The translations under genes were made by a program, and so were the position numbers. This document shows positions 1-7,831 of a stretch of 16,251 bases of DNA, in pieces (the stretch's first letter is position 1; every line of letters starts with the position of its first letter). This DNA comes from Lachnospiraceae bacterium UBA4316 (GTDB lineage: Bacteria; Bacillota; Clostridia; Lachnospirales; Lachnospiraceae). The stretch covers positions 1 to 16,251 of the forward strand of contig DGUG01000058.1 in the NCBI GenBank assembly GCA_002394535.1. The letters are read 5' to 3'. Under the pieces are notes generated by a model. The model did not search any database, was not told the origin of the DNA, and saw only the letters and a program-made list of their open reading frames with translations.

Positions 1-1068
1 GTGATCAACTACTTTCTCATCAAGGTATTCCATAAACATTGCATAATCTTTTGCATACCTGTCAGATCCCGTAATACGGTACAGGACAGCCGATGTGTTG
101 ATTGCCTCGGCAAGAGTCCAGTGCATCCTGTCGTGTACAACAGGCGCACCCTCCCAATCTGTTGTATAGCATATTCCGGGAGCTCCGTCAGCAAACCATC
201 CGTCCTTTACAGCACGATCATAAAGAGCTATCGACGCATCAGTGTATTTTTGACGTTCAAGCTCATCACCAAATGCAGACAATGCATACTGAACTATAAG
301 CCTTGCCCACTCGATACCATGTCCCGGGGTCGCACCGAAAGGTTTGAACGGATCATCGGGCTTATCACGGTTAAGCATCAGATCGGCTTTCCAGTCTTTT
401 GTAAAATGCTCGGGAATCCGCCAGTCGTTTTCAGAGGCCCATTTAATGACATGGTCGATTATACGTCCTGCTCTTTCCCTGTACCTTTCATCATGCATTA
501 CATCCGCCGCAGCAAGAAACGCTTCGACAGTGTGCATATTTGAGTTGATACCGCGATAGTCCGAAAGTTCCGTAAAATCGGTATTCCATGTATCAACAGA
601 CAATCCTTCCTCTTCATTCCAGAAAAATCTGTCGTAGGTTTCGAGTGCTTCACGGAGCAGATCATCGGCTCCTTCAATATGAACAAGACTTGCGGAGGCG
701 GCGGCAAGTATCACAAAGGCGTGGGCGTAGCACTGCTTGGTCGGTAATATTTTGCCATCAGCAGTTATGCCGGCATACCATCCGCCACATTTCCCATCAT
801 GCAATTCACCAAGAAGTCCGTTTTTAGCTGCTCCGGCAAGCTGCCGGCTGCCTTTATGCCCCAACATTTCTCCCATGCTGTATACATGAGCCATACGGCA
901 TGTTATCCATGTCTCGCGTGGTCTGTCACGCCACGGCGTACCGTCATCGCCAAGGTAATACGCACCACCTTCGGGGGATGCAAACCCGTGCCCGAAGGAT
1001 AACAGATCCTCACGCAGGCACTTAACAAACTCCCTGTTCTCTTTTGTGTCGATCTCGTACTTGCTCAC
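1..1068 (-). CDS. AGE-family sugar isomerase/epimerase, YihS/D-mannose isomerase-like (3' end cut by window edge)
   Basis: This is probably a cytosolic aldose-ketose isomerase of the N-acylglucosamine 2-epimerase superfamily, closest to the YihS/mannose isomerase branch, which interconverts mannose and fructose. The frame is open for 356 codons to the left edge; the family runs to about 400 residues, so the C-terminus, which should hold the second catalytic histidine, is missing. Visible family motifs are TCRMAHVYSMG (57-67, with the substrate-binding Arg58), NMHTVEA (178-184), PGHGIEWARL (248-257, His250 and Glu253 as in YihS) and DRMHWTLAEAIN (313-324). The start is a GTG preceded by AAGAGG about 5 nt upstream; no better in-frame start lies before the upstream stop. 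It is last in the visible sugar operon, 42 nt after the 77-residue gene. The family call is firm, the mannose specificity is inference, and epimerase activity on another sugar is possible. Confidence 0.88.
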   Translation of the reverse strand, partial: MSKYEIDTKENREFVKCLREDLLSFGHGFASPEGGAYYLGDDGTPWRDRPRETWITCRMAHVYSMGEMLGHKGSRQLAGAAKNGLLGELHDGKCGGWYAGITADGKILPTKQCYAHAFVILAAASASLVHIEGADDLLREALETYDRFFWNEEEGLSVDTWNTDFTELSDYRGINSNMHTVEAFLAAADVMHDERYRERAGRIIDHVIKWASENDWRIPEHFTKDWKADLMLNRDKPDDPFKPFGATPGHGIEWARLIVQYALSAFGDELERQKYTDASIALYDRAVKDGWFADGAPGICYTTDWEGAPVVHDRMHWTLAEAINTSAVLYRITGSDRYAKDYAMFMEYLDEKVVDH

Positions 1069-1110
1069 CGTATTCCTCTTTCTAGCGCTCCAAATCCCTG
1101 TAATTAGCGA

Positions 1111-1344
1111 TCATTTATTGATCATGTAGTTAAGAAGACGATTGATATCTTCAGGTTCATATGCTACAAGCTCAAGCTCCTTGATCTCACCGTCGGAAAA
1201 TATGTTTGCAAGTGAAACATATTGTGAAAGCTTGCTCTTTAGATTAAGCCTGTCTCCTTCGCCTGTTACGAGTTCAACTTTTCCCTTGCACTCGTCGATT
1301 ACCTTGAAAAACTTGTCAATGTCCTTGATGTTTTCTACTTTCAT
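1111..1344 (-). CDS. Small conserved-looking protein of unknown function (77 aa)
   Basis: I cannot assign a function. The protein is small, soluble and charged, with no signal peptide, membrane segment or cysteine-rich motif. It opens with MKVENIKDIDKFF, has a central stretch VELVTGEGDRLNLKSKLSQ (residues about 23-41) and ends in an acidic helix-like EPEDINRLLNYMINK. The start is well supported: GGGAGG sits 6 nt before the ATG. It lies 32 nt after the kinase stop and 42 nt before the isomerase, so it is translated as part of the sugar operon. I have a vague memory of similar short proteins in Clostridia carrying misleading names such as 'polyA polymerase', but nothing in the sequence supports a nucleotidyltransferase. 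The clear RBS, operon position and lack of strand ambiguity make it a real gene. Confidence 0.82.
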   Translation of the reverse strand: MKVENIKDIDKFFKVIDECKGKVELVTGEGDRLNLKSKLSQYVSLANIFSDGEIKELELVAYEPEDINRLLNYMINK

Positions 1345-1376
1345 GCTAAACCTCCCGTAAACTTAAACAATTATTA

Positions 1377-2366
1377 TCATGCTCTGCATTCCATCAATTT
1401 CCTGATCTCATCAGGTGAAGGCATCACCCGAAGCGCCCCTCTCCTGGTTGTAATGATGGACGCAGCTGCATTTGCAAATGTAAGCATTTCCCTCAAATCC
1501 TTCTCGCAGATGTCTTTGAGACCTCTTTCGAGAACAAAATGAAGAACGCAGCCTCCGAAGGTATCACCGGCACCCGTCGTTTCGATCGTGTTCTCCTGAA
1601 GAAACGGTGCAACCTCAGTACTGATGTAGCCTTCCGAATCCGGACCGCTCTTATAAAATGCCATGCTCCCGCTCTTTCCGAGAGATACCGTAATCAACTT
1701 GATACTATAACGTTCCAGTATCCATTCCACTCCTTCGGTATAGTCTTCCTTACCTGTCAGCCACTGTATCTCATTATCGGAGATTTTAAGGATATCACAG
1801 TACTCAAGGCCTTTCATTACCTGCCTGCGGGCTTCTTCCATGTCATCCCACAAGGGCTCCCTGATATTCGGATCAAATGAAATCATTGCACCTGCCTTTT
1901 TGGCTTCTGTAACCGCACATATCGTTGCGGACCGTGCAGGCTCGGCTGTCATGGACAACGTCCCAAAGTGAAATATCTTCGTCGACTGCAGCAAAGAGGT
2001 TTCTATCTCCTCACTCCGAAGCAGCATATCCGCTCCGGGGTTACGGTAAAAAGAGAAATCCCTGTCTCCGTCCTCAAATGTTTTGACAAAAGCAAGCGTT
2101 GTGCGCGCATCCGTATCCGTAACGAGTCCCTTAGAGTCTATCCCGACCTCATCGAGCACCTCCTTAAGTTCATGCCCGAATATATCGTCCCCGACTTTCC
2201 CGATAAAAGCCACATTGTGCCCAAGCTTTTTCAGCATCGCCAGCACATTACAGGGGGCTCCTCCCGGATTTGCTTCATACAGCGCATTACCCTGCTCAGA
2301 TTTTCCGTTCATAGTCATGTCTATGAGAAGTTCCCCGAGACCGACTGCATCAAATGATTTTTTCAT
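1377..2366 (-). CDS. PfkB-family carbohydrate kinase, likely fructokinase
   Basis: An ATP-dependent sugar kinase of the ribokinase/PfkB superfamily, 329 residues from the chosen start. It shows the N-terminal sugar-site motif GGAPCN (35-40), the DPNIRE segment (165-170) and the C-terminal PfkB signature TGAGDTFGG (264-272), whose Asp268 is the expected catalytic base in the anion hole. Fructokinases of Clostridia have this layout, and next to a YihS/mannose isomerase-like gene a fructose to fructose 6-phosphate step is the natural reading; other ketoses cannot be excluded. The start is uncertain. The frame opens at an ATG at 2393, but that adds nine residues before the typical PfkB start and has no RBS. 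The ATG at 2366 fits the family, yet its only RBS-like AAAAGGG is about 14 nt upstream. A strong hairpin lies just before this region. Confidence 0.92.
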   Translation of the reverse strand: MKKSFDAVGLGELLIDMTMNGKSEQGNALYEANPGGAPCNVLAMLKKLGHNVAFIGKVGDDIFGHELKEVLDEVGIDSKGLVTDTDARTTLAFVKTFEDGDRDFSFYRNPGADMLLRSEEIETSLLQSTKIFHFGTLSMTAEPARSATICAVTEAKKAGAMISFDPNIREPLWDDMEEARRQVMKGLEYCDILKISDNEIQWLTGKEDYTEGVEWILERYSIKLITVSLGKSGSMAFYKSGPDSEGYISTEVAPFLQENTIETTGAGDTFGGCVLHFVLERGLKDICEKDLREMLTFANAAASIITTRRGALRVMPSPDEIRKLMECRA

Positions 2367-2393
2367 GTTAATTATTATATACCCTTTTAACAT

Positions 2394-2427
2394 TTGAGGG
2401 CAGAAGGAATTTCACCCCTGCCCTCAA
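2394..2427 (-). promoter_or_regulatory. Perfect 10-bp hairpin between lipoprotein and kinase genes
   Basis: On the minus strand TTGAGGGCAG (2427-2418) pairs perfectly with CTGCCCTCAA (2403-2394) around a 14-nt loop. No T-run follows, so it is not a standard intrinsic terminator. Placed 25 nt after the lipoprotein stop, it could protect the 3' end of the upstream message from exonucleases or reduce read-through into the kinase gene. The pairing is read directly; the role is inference. Confidence 0.6.
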
Positions 2428-2452
2428 TTTGCTTAAAACTGTTTATGCCGTA

Positions 2453-3631
2453 TTACTTCAGAAGTTCCATACGGCCGGGATCATTGGCAAATACTTCCTT
2501 TGCGTTTTCTTTTGTAACAACAACGGGAGGAAGCTCATAGATGGCTACATCCTTGACTCCGTTATCGGCCGTTACGTCTGTTGAAGGCATACCCTTGCCT
2601 TCCTTAAGTGAATTGATTATATCGATAGTCTCAGCAACGAGTGCGTCGGTAGGCTTGGCAACTGTTGAATACTGTCTTCCCGACCATACCCATTCAACCG
2701 ATTCATTCTCTGCGTCAAGTCCCGATACTACAGGGATCTGCTGACCGGCATTTTCACATGATGTGATGATAGCTCTTGCAATTCCGTCATTAGGTGAGAG
2801 TACCCCGTGGATATCCTTGTCGGAATAAAATCCCGAAAGAAGTGAATCCATTCTTGCCTGAGCCTTTGAATTATCCCAGTCTACGGTAGCACACTGCGTA
2901 AAATCAGTCTGTCCCGATACTACTACAAGAGTACCGTCATCGATCTTAGGCTGAAGTACTGACATAGCACCGTTGAAGAAGTTAGGTGCATTCGGATCAG
3001 CCGGGCCGCCACCGAAGAGTTCAATGTTGTAAGGGCCTTCACCTTTAACCTTAGCCAGACCTTCAAGAAGAGCCTGGGCCTGAAGTTCTCCTGTCTTAAC
3101 GCTGCCGAACTGCACAACGCCGTCAACACCTGTTGTATTTTCCAGAAGTCTGTCGTAACCGATAACATAAATTCCCGCATCTTTTGCCTGCTCAAGAACA
3201 GCACCGAGCTGTGTTCCGTCAACAGGACCTACTACGATGACTTTTGCCCCGTTCTCGATCATTGACTCTATCTGTTGCTGCTGCTGGGGAACCTTCTGGT
3301 CAGCTGCCTGAACGATAGGATTATATCCTGCTGCTTCAAGCTGCTCCTTGAACATAGTCTCAGCCTCTTTCCAGTTCTGAGTTCCGAGCCATGGAAGTGA
3401 AACACCGATTGTTGCTCCGTCTTCAAATCCTTCGCCTGCCGGAGCTGTCGCATCAGCATTCTCTTCTGCTGCAGGCTCTGCAGCGTCAGCTGCATCTGCT
3501 GCGGGTGCTGACTCTTCAACTGTCTGAGCGGGGGCACTCTCGGCAGCACCTTCTCTTCCGCCGCCGCATGCAGTGAGGCATGCACTAACCATTGCCGCTG
3601 CCATCAACATTGTGATGATCTTCTTTTTCAT
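2453..3631 (-). CDS. chvE: Sugar ABC transporter substrate-binding lipoprotein, ChvE/XylF type
   Basis: The extracytoplasmic sugar receptor of the CUT2-type importer encoded just upstream, 392 residues. The N-terminus is a lipoprotein signal: KKK, a hydrophobic stretch, then lipobox LTAC with Cys22 as the acylated residue. An Ala/Glu/Pro-rich linker (about 23-68) spaces the domain from the membrane. The periplasmic-binding fold follows, with GVSLPWLGTQNW (76-87), the Gln-rich QKVPQQQQQIESMIENGAKVI region, PVDGTQLG, SPNDGIARA and SGLDAENESVEW, which resemble ChvE/XylF and the 'multiple monosaccharide' binding proteins. The ATG at 3631 was chosen over the upstream in-frame ATG because GGAGGAA lies at ideal distance and the signal peptide starts there. 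Hairpins lie on both sides of the cistron. Ligand specificity cannot be read from sequence. Confidence 0.93.
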   Translation of the reverse strand: MKKKIITMLMAAAMVSACLTACGGGREGAAESAPAQTVEESAPAADAADAAEPAAEENADATAPAGEGFEDGATIGVSLPWLGTQNWKEAETMFKEQLEAAGYNPIVQAADQKVPQQQQQIESMIENGAKVIVVGPVDGTQLGAVLEQAKDAGIYVIGYDRLLENTTGVDGVVQFGSVKTGELQAQALLEGLAKVKGEGPYNIELFGGGPADPNAPNFFNGAMSVLQPKIDDGTLVVVSGQTDFTQCATVDWDNSKAQARMDSLLSGFYSDKDIHGVLSPNDGIARAIITSCENAGQQIPVVSGLDAENESVEWVWSGRQYSTVAKPTDALVAETIDIINSLKEGKGMPSTDVTADNGVKDVAIYELPPVVVTKENAKEVFANDPGRMELLK

Positions 3632-3689
3632 ATTGAATTCCTCCGTTTCAAAAATAGCCAATAATTGATTGTCTGTTTATTTATGTCAT

Positions 3690-3713
3690 GCCGTCTCTCC
3701 GGATTAAGACAGC
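3690..3713 (-). promoter_or_regulatory. Intercistronic hairpin between permease and lipoprotein genes
   Basis: On the minus strand GCTGTCT (3713-3707) can pair with AGACGGC (3696-3690), seven pairs with one G-U, around a 10-nt loop. It sits in a 96-nt gap, unusually long for this operon, and no T-run follows. A processing or stabilising hairpin at the 5' side of the binding-protein message is plausible, since binding proteins are usually needed in excess over the permease. Confidence 0.35.
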
Positions 3714-3727
3714 CTGCCACCTCTGTA

Positions 3728-4927
3728 TTATTTCTTTTTGGACTGGAAAAGCTTTGCAAATACAGAGCCTGTTCCTGACTTCTTGCTGTATACATCAAAT
3801 GCAACAGCTGCAAGAAGTACGAATCCCTTTATTACCTGGGTGCGGTCCGCACCGACACCCATGAGCATCAGTCCGTTGTTAAGAACTGCCATGACAAGTC
3901 CGCCGACCATTGTTGCAAGTATCGTTCCTACGCCGCCCGATACGGCTGCTCCGCCGATAAATACCGATGCTATAGCGTCCATTTCCCACGATGTACCATC
4001 CGCGGGTCCCGCAGCGGTTGACCTTCCGACAAACAGGATACCGGCAACCGCCGCGAGTAATGACATGTTCATCATTGTAAGGAAATAAGTCCTTTCAACG
4101 TTGACACCTGATAAAGCTGCGGCATTTTTATTACCGCCGACCGCATACACGTTTCTTCCGAACTTAGTACGTGTTGTGATCGTATGATAGATGATTATGA
4201 GTATGAGAAGTATGAGTCCGGGTACCGGGAATGAAGTTCCAACTCTTCCCGAGCCGTACAACCATGTAAAGTAACCGATTACCGCACTTACAATACATAT
4301 TCTGACTACAACCGCCCATATGGGATTACTCTCTTTTGATGCTTTGTACTTTCTCATCTGTGCAATTATGAAGGCTGCTATTCCGATGATGCCAAGCAAA
4401 AGTGTGGAATTGTTCATACCTGTAAATGCCGGTCCCCACTCGGGAAGGTAGCCCGATCCGAACCATTTGAGTTCTACAGGTGCGGGTACCGATATTGATT
4501 TTGAAATCCATATAACTCCGCCACGGAAGATCATCATCCCGCCGAGCGTTGTGATAAATCCGGGAATTCCGAGTTTTGAAAGGAAAAATCCGTGCCATAC
4601 GCCTGCTGCCAGTCCTATTGCAAGTGCGATAAGAACCGCAACCCACCAAGGAATGTTAAGATCCCTTGCCGCTATAGCCATTACCATTCCTGCAAATCCG
4701 GCTACCGAACCGACAGACAGGTCGATCTGTCCTATAACTATTACCATCAGCATTCCGAGCGCAAGCACGAGTACGTACGCATTTCCTGCAAGAAGATTCT
4801 GGAAGTTTGACGATGTGAGCATCCTTCCGTCCGATATAATGTTAAATACTGCGATCAGAAGCACCAATGCCACTACCATCGTATATTGGCGCAGGTCGCC
4901 GCCCAATACCTGTTTTATACGTTTCAT
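3728..4927 (-). CDS. mmsB: Sugar ABC transporter permease, multiple-monosaccharide type (BPD_transp_2)
   Basis: The membrane-spanning subunit of the CUT2 importer, 399 residues and very hydrophobic, with about ten probable membrane segments. It carries the RbsC/XylH-family motif GQIDLSVGSVAGFAG (66-80), the IPGFITTLGGMMIFRG segment (121-136), the cytoplasmic VGGNKNAAALSGVN coupling region that contacts the ATPase, and the late GGAAVSGGVGT motif. Its length and the long insert between the early and late helices match MmsB/GguB partners of ChvE better than the shorter RbsC (about 320 residues). A short GTGSVFAKLFQSKKK tail ends it. The ATG lies 27 nt after the ATPase stop with AAAGGAT upstream. 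The name is by family resemblance. Confidence 0.92.
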   Translation of the reverse strand: MKRIKQVLGGDLRQYTMVVALVLLIAVFNIISDGRMLTSSNFQNLLAGNAYVLVLALGMLMVIVIGQIDLSVGSVAGFAGMVMAIAARDLNIPWWVAVLIALAIGLAAGVWHGFFLSKLGIPGFITTLGGMMIFRGGVIWISKSISVPAPVELKWFGSGYLPEWGPAFTGMNNSTLLLGIIGIAAFIIAQMRKYKASKESNPIWAVVVRICIVSAVIGYFTWLYGSGRVGTSFPVPGLILLILIIIYHTITTRTKFGRNVYAVGGNKNAAALSGVNVERTYFLTMMNMSLLAAVAGILFVGRSTAAGPADGTSWEMDAIASVFIGGAAVSGGVGTILATMVGGLVMAVLNNGLMLMGVGADRTQVIKGFVLLAAVAFDVYSKKSGTGSVFAKLFQSKKK

Positions 4928-4954
4928 GATCTAATCCATCCTTTCCGATAATCA

Positions 4955-6493
4955 TCAAGATACTGACGTGATCGTCATTCTCTTCATCAATGCTTCCTGG
5001 CTTGCCTCTTCTTTTGCCAGTTCTCCGGTTATGGAGCCTTCAAATATCGTGTATATCCTGTCTGCCATACCGAGCAGTTCCGGCAGCTCCGACGATACAA
5101 GAACGACTGCCTTGCCCTGATCCGCAAGTTCATGGATCAGCTTATATATCTCGTATTTTGCTCCTACATCGATTCCTCTCGTAGGCTCATCCAGAATAAG
5201 TACATCCGGTTCCGTATACATCCATTTGGAAAGTACTACCTTCTGCTGGTTACCACCGGAAAGCGTATTTACTCCGACATCCACACTCGGTGCTTTTATG
5301 CGAACCGATTCCCTGTATTTTTCCGCGGCTTTTTGTTCTTCTTCGAAGCTTAAAAGCCCTCTCTTTATTATCCTGTCAAGATCAGCCGATACGATCGTCT
5401 GCCTGATGGAATCGAGGAGATTAAGTCCCAGGTTTTTCCTGTCTTCGGGAACGTATGCGATACCATGTTTTATGGCCGATTCCACCGAATTGATCTTAAC
5501 CTCTTTGCCTTTTATCTTAAGCGTTCCGCCCCTGAATATTCCGTAGTTGTGTCCGAAGATCGATCTCATAAGTTCGGTTCTTCCGGCGCCCATAAGTCCG
5601 GCAAATCCCACTATCTCTCCGGCTCTTACATTAAAGCTTGAACCTTTGCAGACCATCCTGCCCTCGACTTCGGGATCTTCTACCCACCAGTCCGATACTT
5701 CGAAAATCACTTCACCGGGGTTAGATACGTGCTCCGGATAACGATTTTCTATGGAACGTCCGACCATCGCTCTTATTATCTTGTCCTCATCGACTGATCC
5801 GGCCTCAACTTCGTAACTCTCAACAGTGTGCCCGTCACGTATTACAGTAACCGCGTCCGCGATGGCCGCAACTTCATTGAGCTTGTGAGAGATCATGATA
5901 CAGGTGATATCATTTGCCTTAAGTTCTCTCATAAGATTGAGAAGGTTTGCCGAGTCATCTTCGTTGAGAGCCGATGTAGGCTCATCGAGTATGAGAAGCT
6001 TGACGTTCTTCGAAAGTGCCTTAGCGATTTCAACAAGCTGCTGCTGTCCGACTCCGAGGTGCTTGATAAGAGTGTCCGGGTCTATCATAAGCCCTACTCT
6101 TTTAAGTATCTCAACCGTTCTCCTTCGCTCTTCATCCCAGTCGACAAGACCTTTCCTTGTGATCTCGTTACCGACAAAGATATTCTCGGTCACAGACAAC
6201 TCCGGTATCATTGTGAGTTCCTGATGTATTATTCCGATTCCTGCACTCTCCGACTCTTTAATATTTCTGAACTTCATCTCACTGCCCATAAAAAAGATCT
6301 TGCCTTCATATGAACCGTAAGGATAAACGCCCGACAAAACCTTCATAAGAGTGGATTTTCCAGCCCCGTTTTCTCCGCAGATCACGTGGATCGTGCCTCT
6401 TCGCACTTCAAGTGTTACATCGTCAAGTGCCTTAACCCCCGGGAACTGTTTTGTGATCGACTGCATCTGCAGTATGTAGGGATTATTCTCCAT
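4955..6493 (-). CDS. mmsA: Sugar ABC transporter ATP-binding protein with two ATPase domains
   Basis: The energy-coupling subunit of the importer, 512 residues with two tandem ABC domains as in RbsA/XylG/GguA. Domain 1 has Walker A GENGAGKST (40-48), the degenerate signature LGVGQQQ and Walker B LLILDEPTSALN. Domain 2 has the usual degenerate P-loop GLMGAGRTE, an intact LSGGNQQ (411-417) and Walker B LILDEPTRGIDVG. The insertion around VYPYGSYEGKI resembles the multiple-monosaccharide group (MmsA/GguA) rather than RbsA. The start has a strong GGGAGGAGG about 8 nt upstream and lies 19 nt after the regulator stop, so regulator and transporter are surely co-transcribed. Confidence 0.95.
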   Translation of the reverse strand: MENNPYILQMQSITKQFPGVKALDDVTLEVRRGTIHVICGENGAGKSTLMKVLSGVYPYGSYEGKIFFMGSEMKFRNIKESESAGIGIIHQELTMIPELSVTENIFVGNEITRKGLVDWDEERRRTVEILKRVGLMIDPDTLIKHLGVGQQQLVEIAKALSKNVKLLILDEPTSALNEDDSANLLNLMRELKANDITCIMISHKLNEVAAIADAVTVIRDGHTVESYEVEAGSVDEDKIIRAMVGRSIENRYPEHVSNPGEVIFEVSDWWVEDPEVEGRMVCKGSSFNVRAGEIVGFAGLMGAGRTELMRSIFGHNYGIFRGGTLKIKGKEVKINSVESAIKHGIAYVPEDRKNLGLNLLDSIRQTIVSADLDRIIKRGLLSFEEEQKAAEKYRESVRIKAPSVDVGVNTLSGGNQQKVVLSKWMYTEPDVLILDEPTRGIDVGAKYEIYKLIHELADQGKAVVLVSSELPELLGMADRIYTIFEGSITGELAKEEASQEALMKRMTITSVS

Positions 6494-6512
6494 TCCTTTG
6501 CCTCCTCCCTTA

Positions 6513-7733
6513 TCATTTCTGATTGGCTTTCAAATATTCACTGGGTTTCCGAAGCAGTCTGTCCGTTGCTATTGCAGCAGCCCCGTACAATGTGGGGTCA
6601 ACGCTTAGTTTCGAAAACTCTATCTTTACTTTTTCATACATCTCAGGGATAACCCTCGCCTGCACCGTTTCCTTTATAGTCGGAAGGAGCAGATCGCCTC
6701 CCATTGATATGATGTCTCCTATCACAATGATGTCCGGGTTGTAAGCATTTATAAGAGTCACACACCCGTATGCCAGATAATTTGCGATCTCATCAACGAC
6801 CTTGCCTGCCTTCCTGTTGCCCCTGCGCGCTTCTTCGAATACATCCCCGCAGGCTTCGGCTCTGTTTTTGTACTTCTTGTTCATAAGGTCCGGCATTTCC
6901 TGCTTAGCTCTCTCAAGCATCGCTGATGCGCAACAGTACAGTTCCAGGCACCCATAATTGCCGCATTCACATCTCGGTCCATTCACATCTATGCTTATAT
7001 GCCCGACCTCACTGGCAACTCCCTGCATTCCGAGCAGAAGATTATCATTCTCTACTATCCCCGAGCCGACACCCTCACCTGCAAGAAAATAAGCAAGTGT
7101 ATTCAGCGGTCTTCCGTGATTTCCGAACCACCATTCGGCAAGTGCACCGGCGTTTGCGTCCTGCTCGATGAACAACGGTTTATTAAATTCATTCTTGAAC
7201 TCATCTATAAAGTTAATGTCATGCCACTTCGGCATGCTCGTTACCATCGCTATCCGTCCTTCTTCCCTTATGTAAGGTCCCGGGAGCGCCAGCCCTATGG
7301 CCACTACATTTTTGTACTTCTTCAAAGTCTCATGTATCTGATCCTTCATGTCAGTGAGAACTTCTCTTGTATCCTGTTCAAGTTCAAACTCTGTCTCACG
7401 CATCGTGTAGAGTTTTCCTGAAATATCGAATACCCCTACCGCGAACATGTGTCTTGAGAATTTGACTCCTATAACCTGCTTTTCCTCGGCATTGAGTCTT
7501 AATCCTATCGATCTTCTGTTTCCGTTTCCTTTGATTGTGCCGACCTCGGATACTATACCCATTTCGATCAGCACAGCCGTGATCTTAGTTATCGATGCCT
7601 GAGTCAGCCCTGTTATCTTGGCTATCTCAGCTCTTGAACAGACATCTCTTTGCTGAAGTATCTTAACTATCGCAGATCTGTTCATTTCGGTAAGATCACT
7701 GTTGTTACTGCCTACAGCACTCTTGTTTGTCAT
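6513..7733 (-). CDS. ROK-family transcriptional regulator of the sugar operon
   Basis: A sugar-responsive repressor of the ROK family (NagC/Mlc/XylR type), 406 residues. The N-terminal winged helix-turn-helix spans about 16-62 (SRAEIAKITGLTQASITK). The ROK sugar-binding fold follows with LALPGPY (148-154), EQDANAGALAE (190-200) and GEGVGSG. The structural zinc site of ROK repressors is intact: His245 in EVGH, then Cys255, Cys257 and Cys262 in CECGNYGCLE. The N-terminal DxGGT phosphate loop of ROK kinases is absent, so this is a regulator rather than a kinase. As first gene of the operon, directly downstream of two tandem palindromes, it most likely represses its own operon and is released by the imported sugar or a phosphorylated product. 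The RBS (AAGAG) is weak. Confidence 0.93.
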   Translation of the reverse strand: MTNKSAVGSNNSDLTEMNRSAIVKILQQRDVCSRAEIAKITGLTQASITKITAVLIEMGIVSEVGTIKGNGNRRSIGLRLNAEEKQVIGVKFSRHMFAVGVFDISGKLYTMRETEFELEQDTREVLTDMKDQIHETLKKYKNVVAIGLALPGPYIREEGRIAMVTSMPKWHDINFIDEFKNEFNKPLFIEQDANAGALAEWWFGNHGRPLNTLAYFLAGEGVGSGIVENDNLLLGMQGVASEVGHISIDVNGPRCECGNYGCLELYCCASAMLERAKQEMPDLMNKKYKNRAEACGDVFEEARRGNRKAGKVVDEIANYLAYGCVTLINAYNPDIIVIGDIISMGGDLLLPTIKETVQARVIPEMYEKVKIEFSKLSVDPTLYGAAAIATDRLLRKPSEYLKANQK

Positions 7734-7752
7734 TACTCTTGTCCCCGCTTTT

Positions 7753-7768
7753 CGAAAATCGCTTTTCG
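7753..7768 (-). repeat. Inverted repeat in the sugar-operon leader
   Basis: CGAAAA-TCGC-TTTTCG is a perfect 6-bp inverted repeat with a central CG, and CGCTTTTCG also occurs as a direct repeat at 7746-7754 and 7760-7768. It lies between the predicted start site and the regulator gene. It looks like a LacI/CcpA-type half-site pair with longer spacing, which would add carbon-catabolite control, but it does not match the cre consensus exactly. It could instead be a small RNA hairpin. Confidence 0.4.
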
Positions 7769-7801
7769 GAGTTAATTACTTAACTCTGTTAATACATTAA
7801 C
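7769..7801 (-). promoter_or_regulatory. Two tandem palindromic operators, probably for the ROK regulator
   Basis: Two 14-bp palindromes share the form GTTAA-N4-TTAAC: GTTAATTACTTAAC at 7771-7784 (extended by G-A on the left and T-C on the right to 7769-7786) and GTTAATACATTAAC at 7788-7801. Their centres are 17 bp apart. The second covers the predicted -10 and the first lies at the transcription start, where a bound repressor would block initiation. The palindromes are read directly; binding by the adjacent ROK protein is inference from position. Confidence 0.72.
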
Positions 7802-7822
7802 GCCGTTGTGATTTTGTGTCAA
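7794..7822 (-). promoter_or_regulatory. Promoter of the sugar operon
   Basis: On the minus strand a perfect -35 TTGACA (7822-7817) is followed after 17 nt by TAATGT (7799-7794), a weak -10 that keeps the key first, second and last bases. Transcription would begin near 7787 and run through the regulator and transporter genes. The overlap of the -10 with a palindrome supports its reality. Confidence 0.62.
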
Positions 7823-7831
7823 CAGATTCTT

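Noticed and set aside
1..543. 180-codon plus-strand open frame at the left edge
   Set aside because: It lies opposite the AGE-family gene, whose motifs are unmistakable; no sensible protein is encoded on the plus strand.
3632..3661. Upstream extension of the binding lipoprotein by 10 residues
   Set aside because: The GGAGGAA lies inside the extension, and a signal peptide cannot begin that far upstream of the KKK region.
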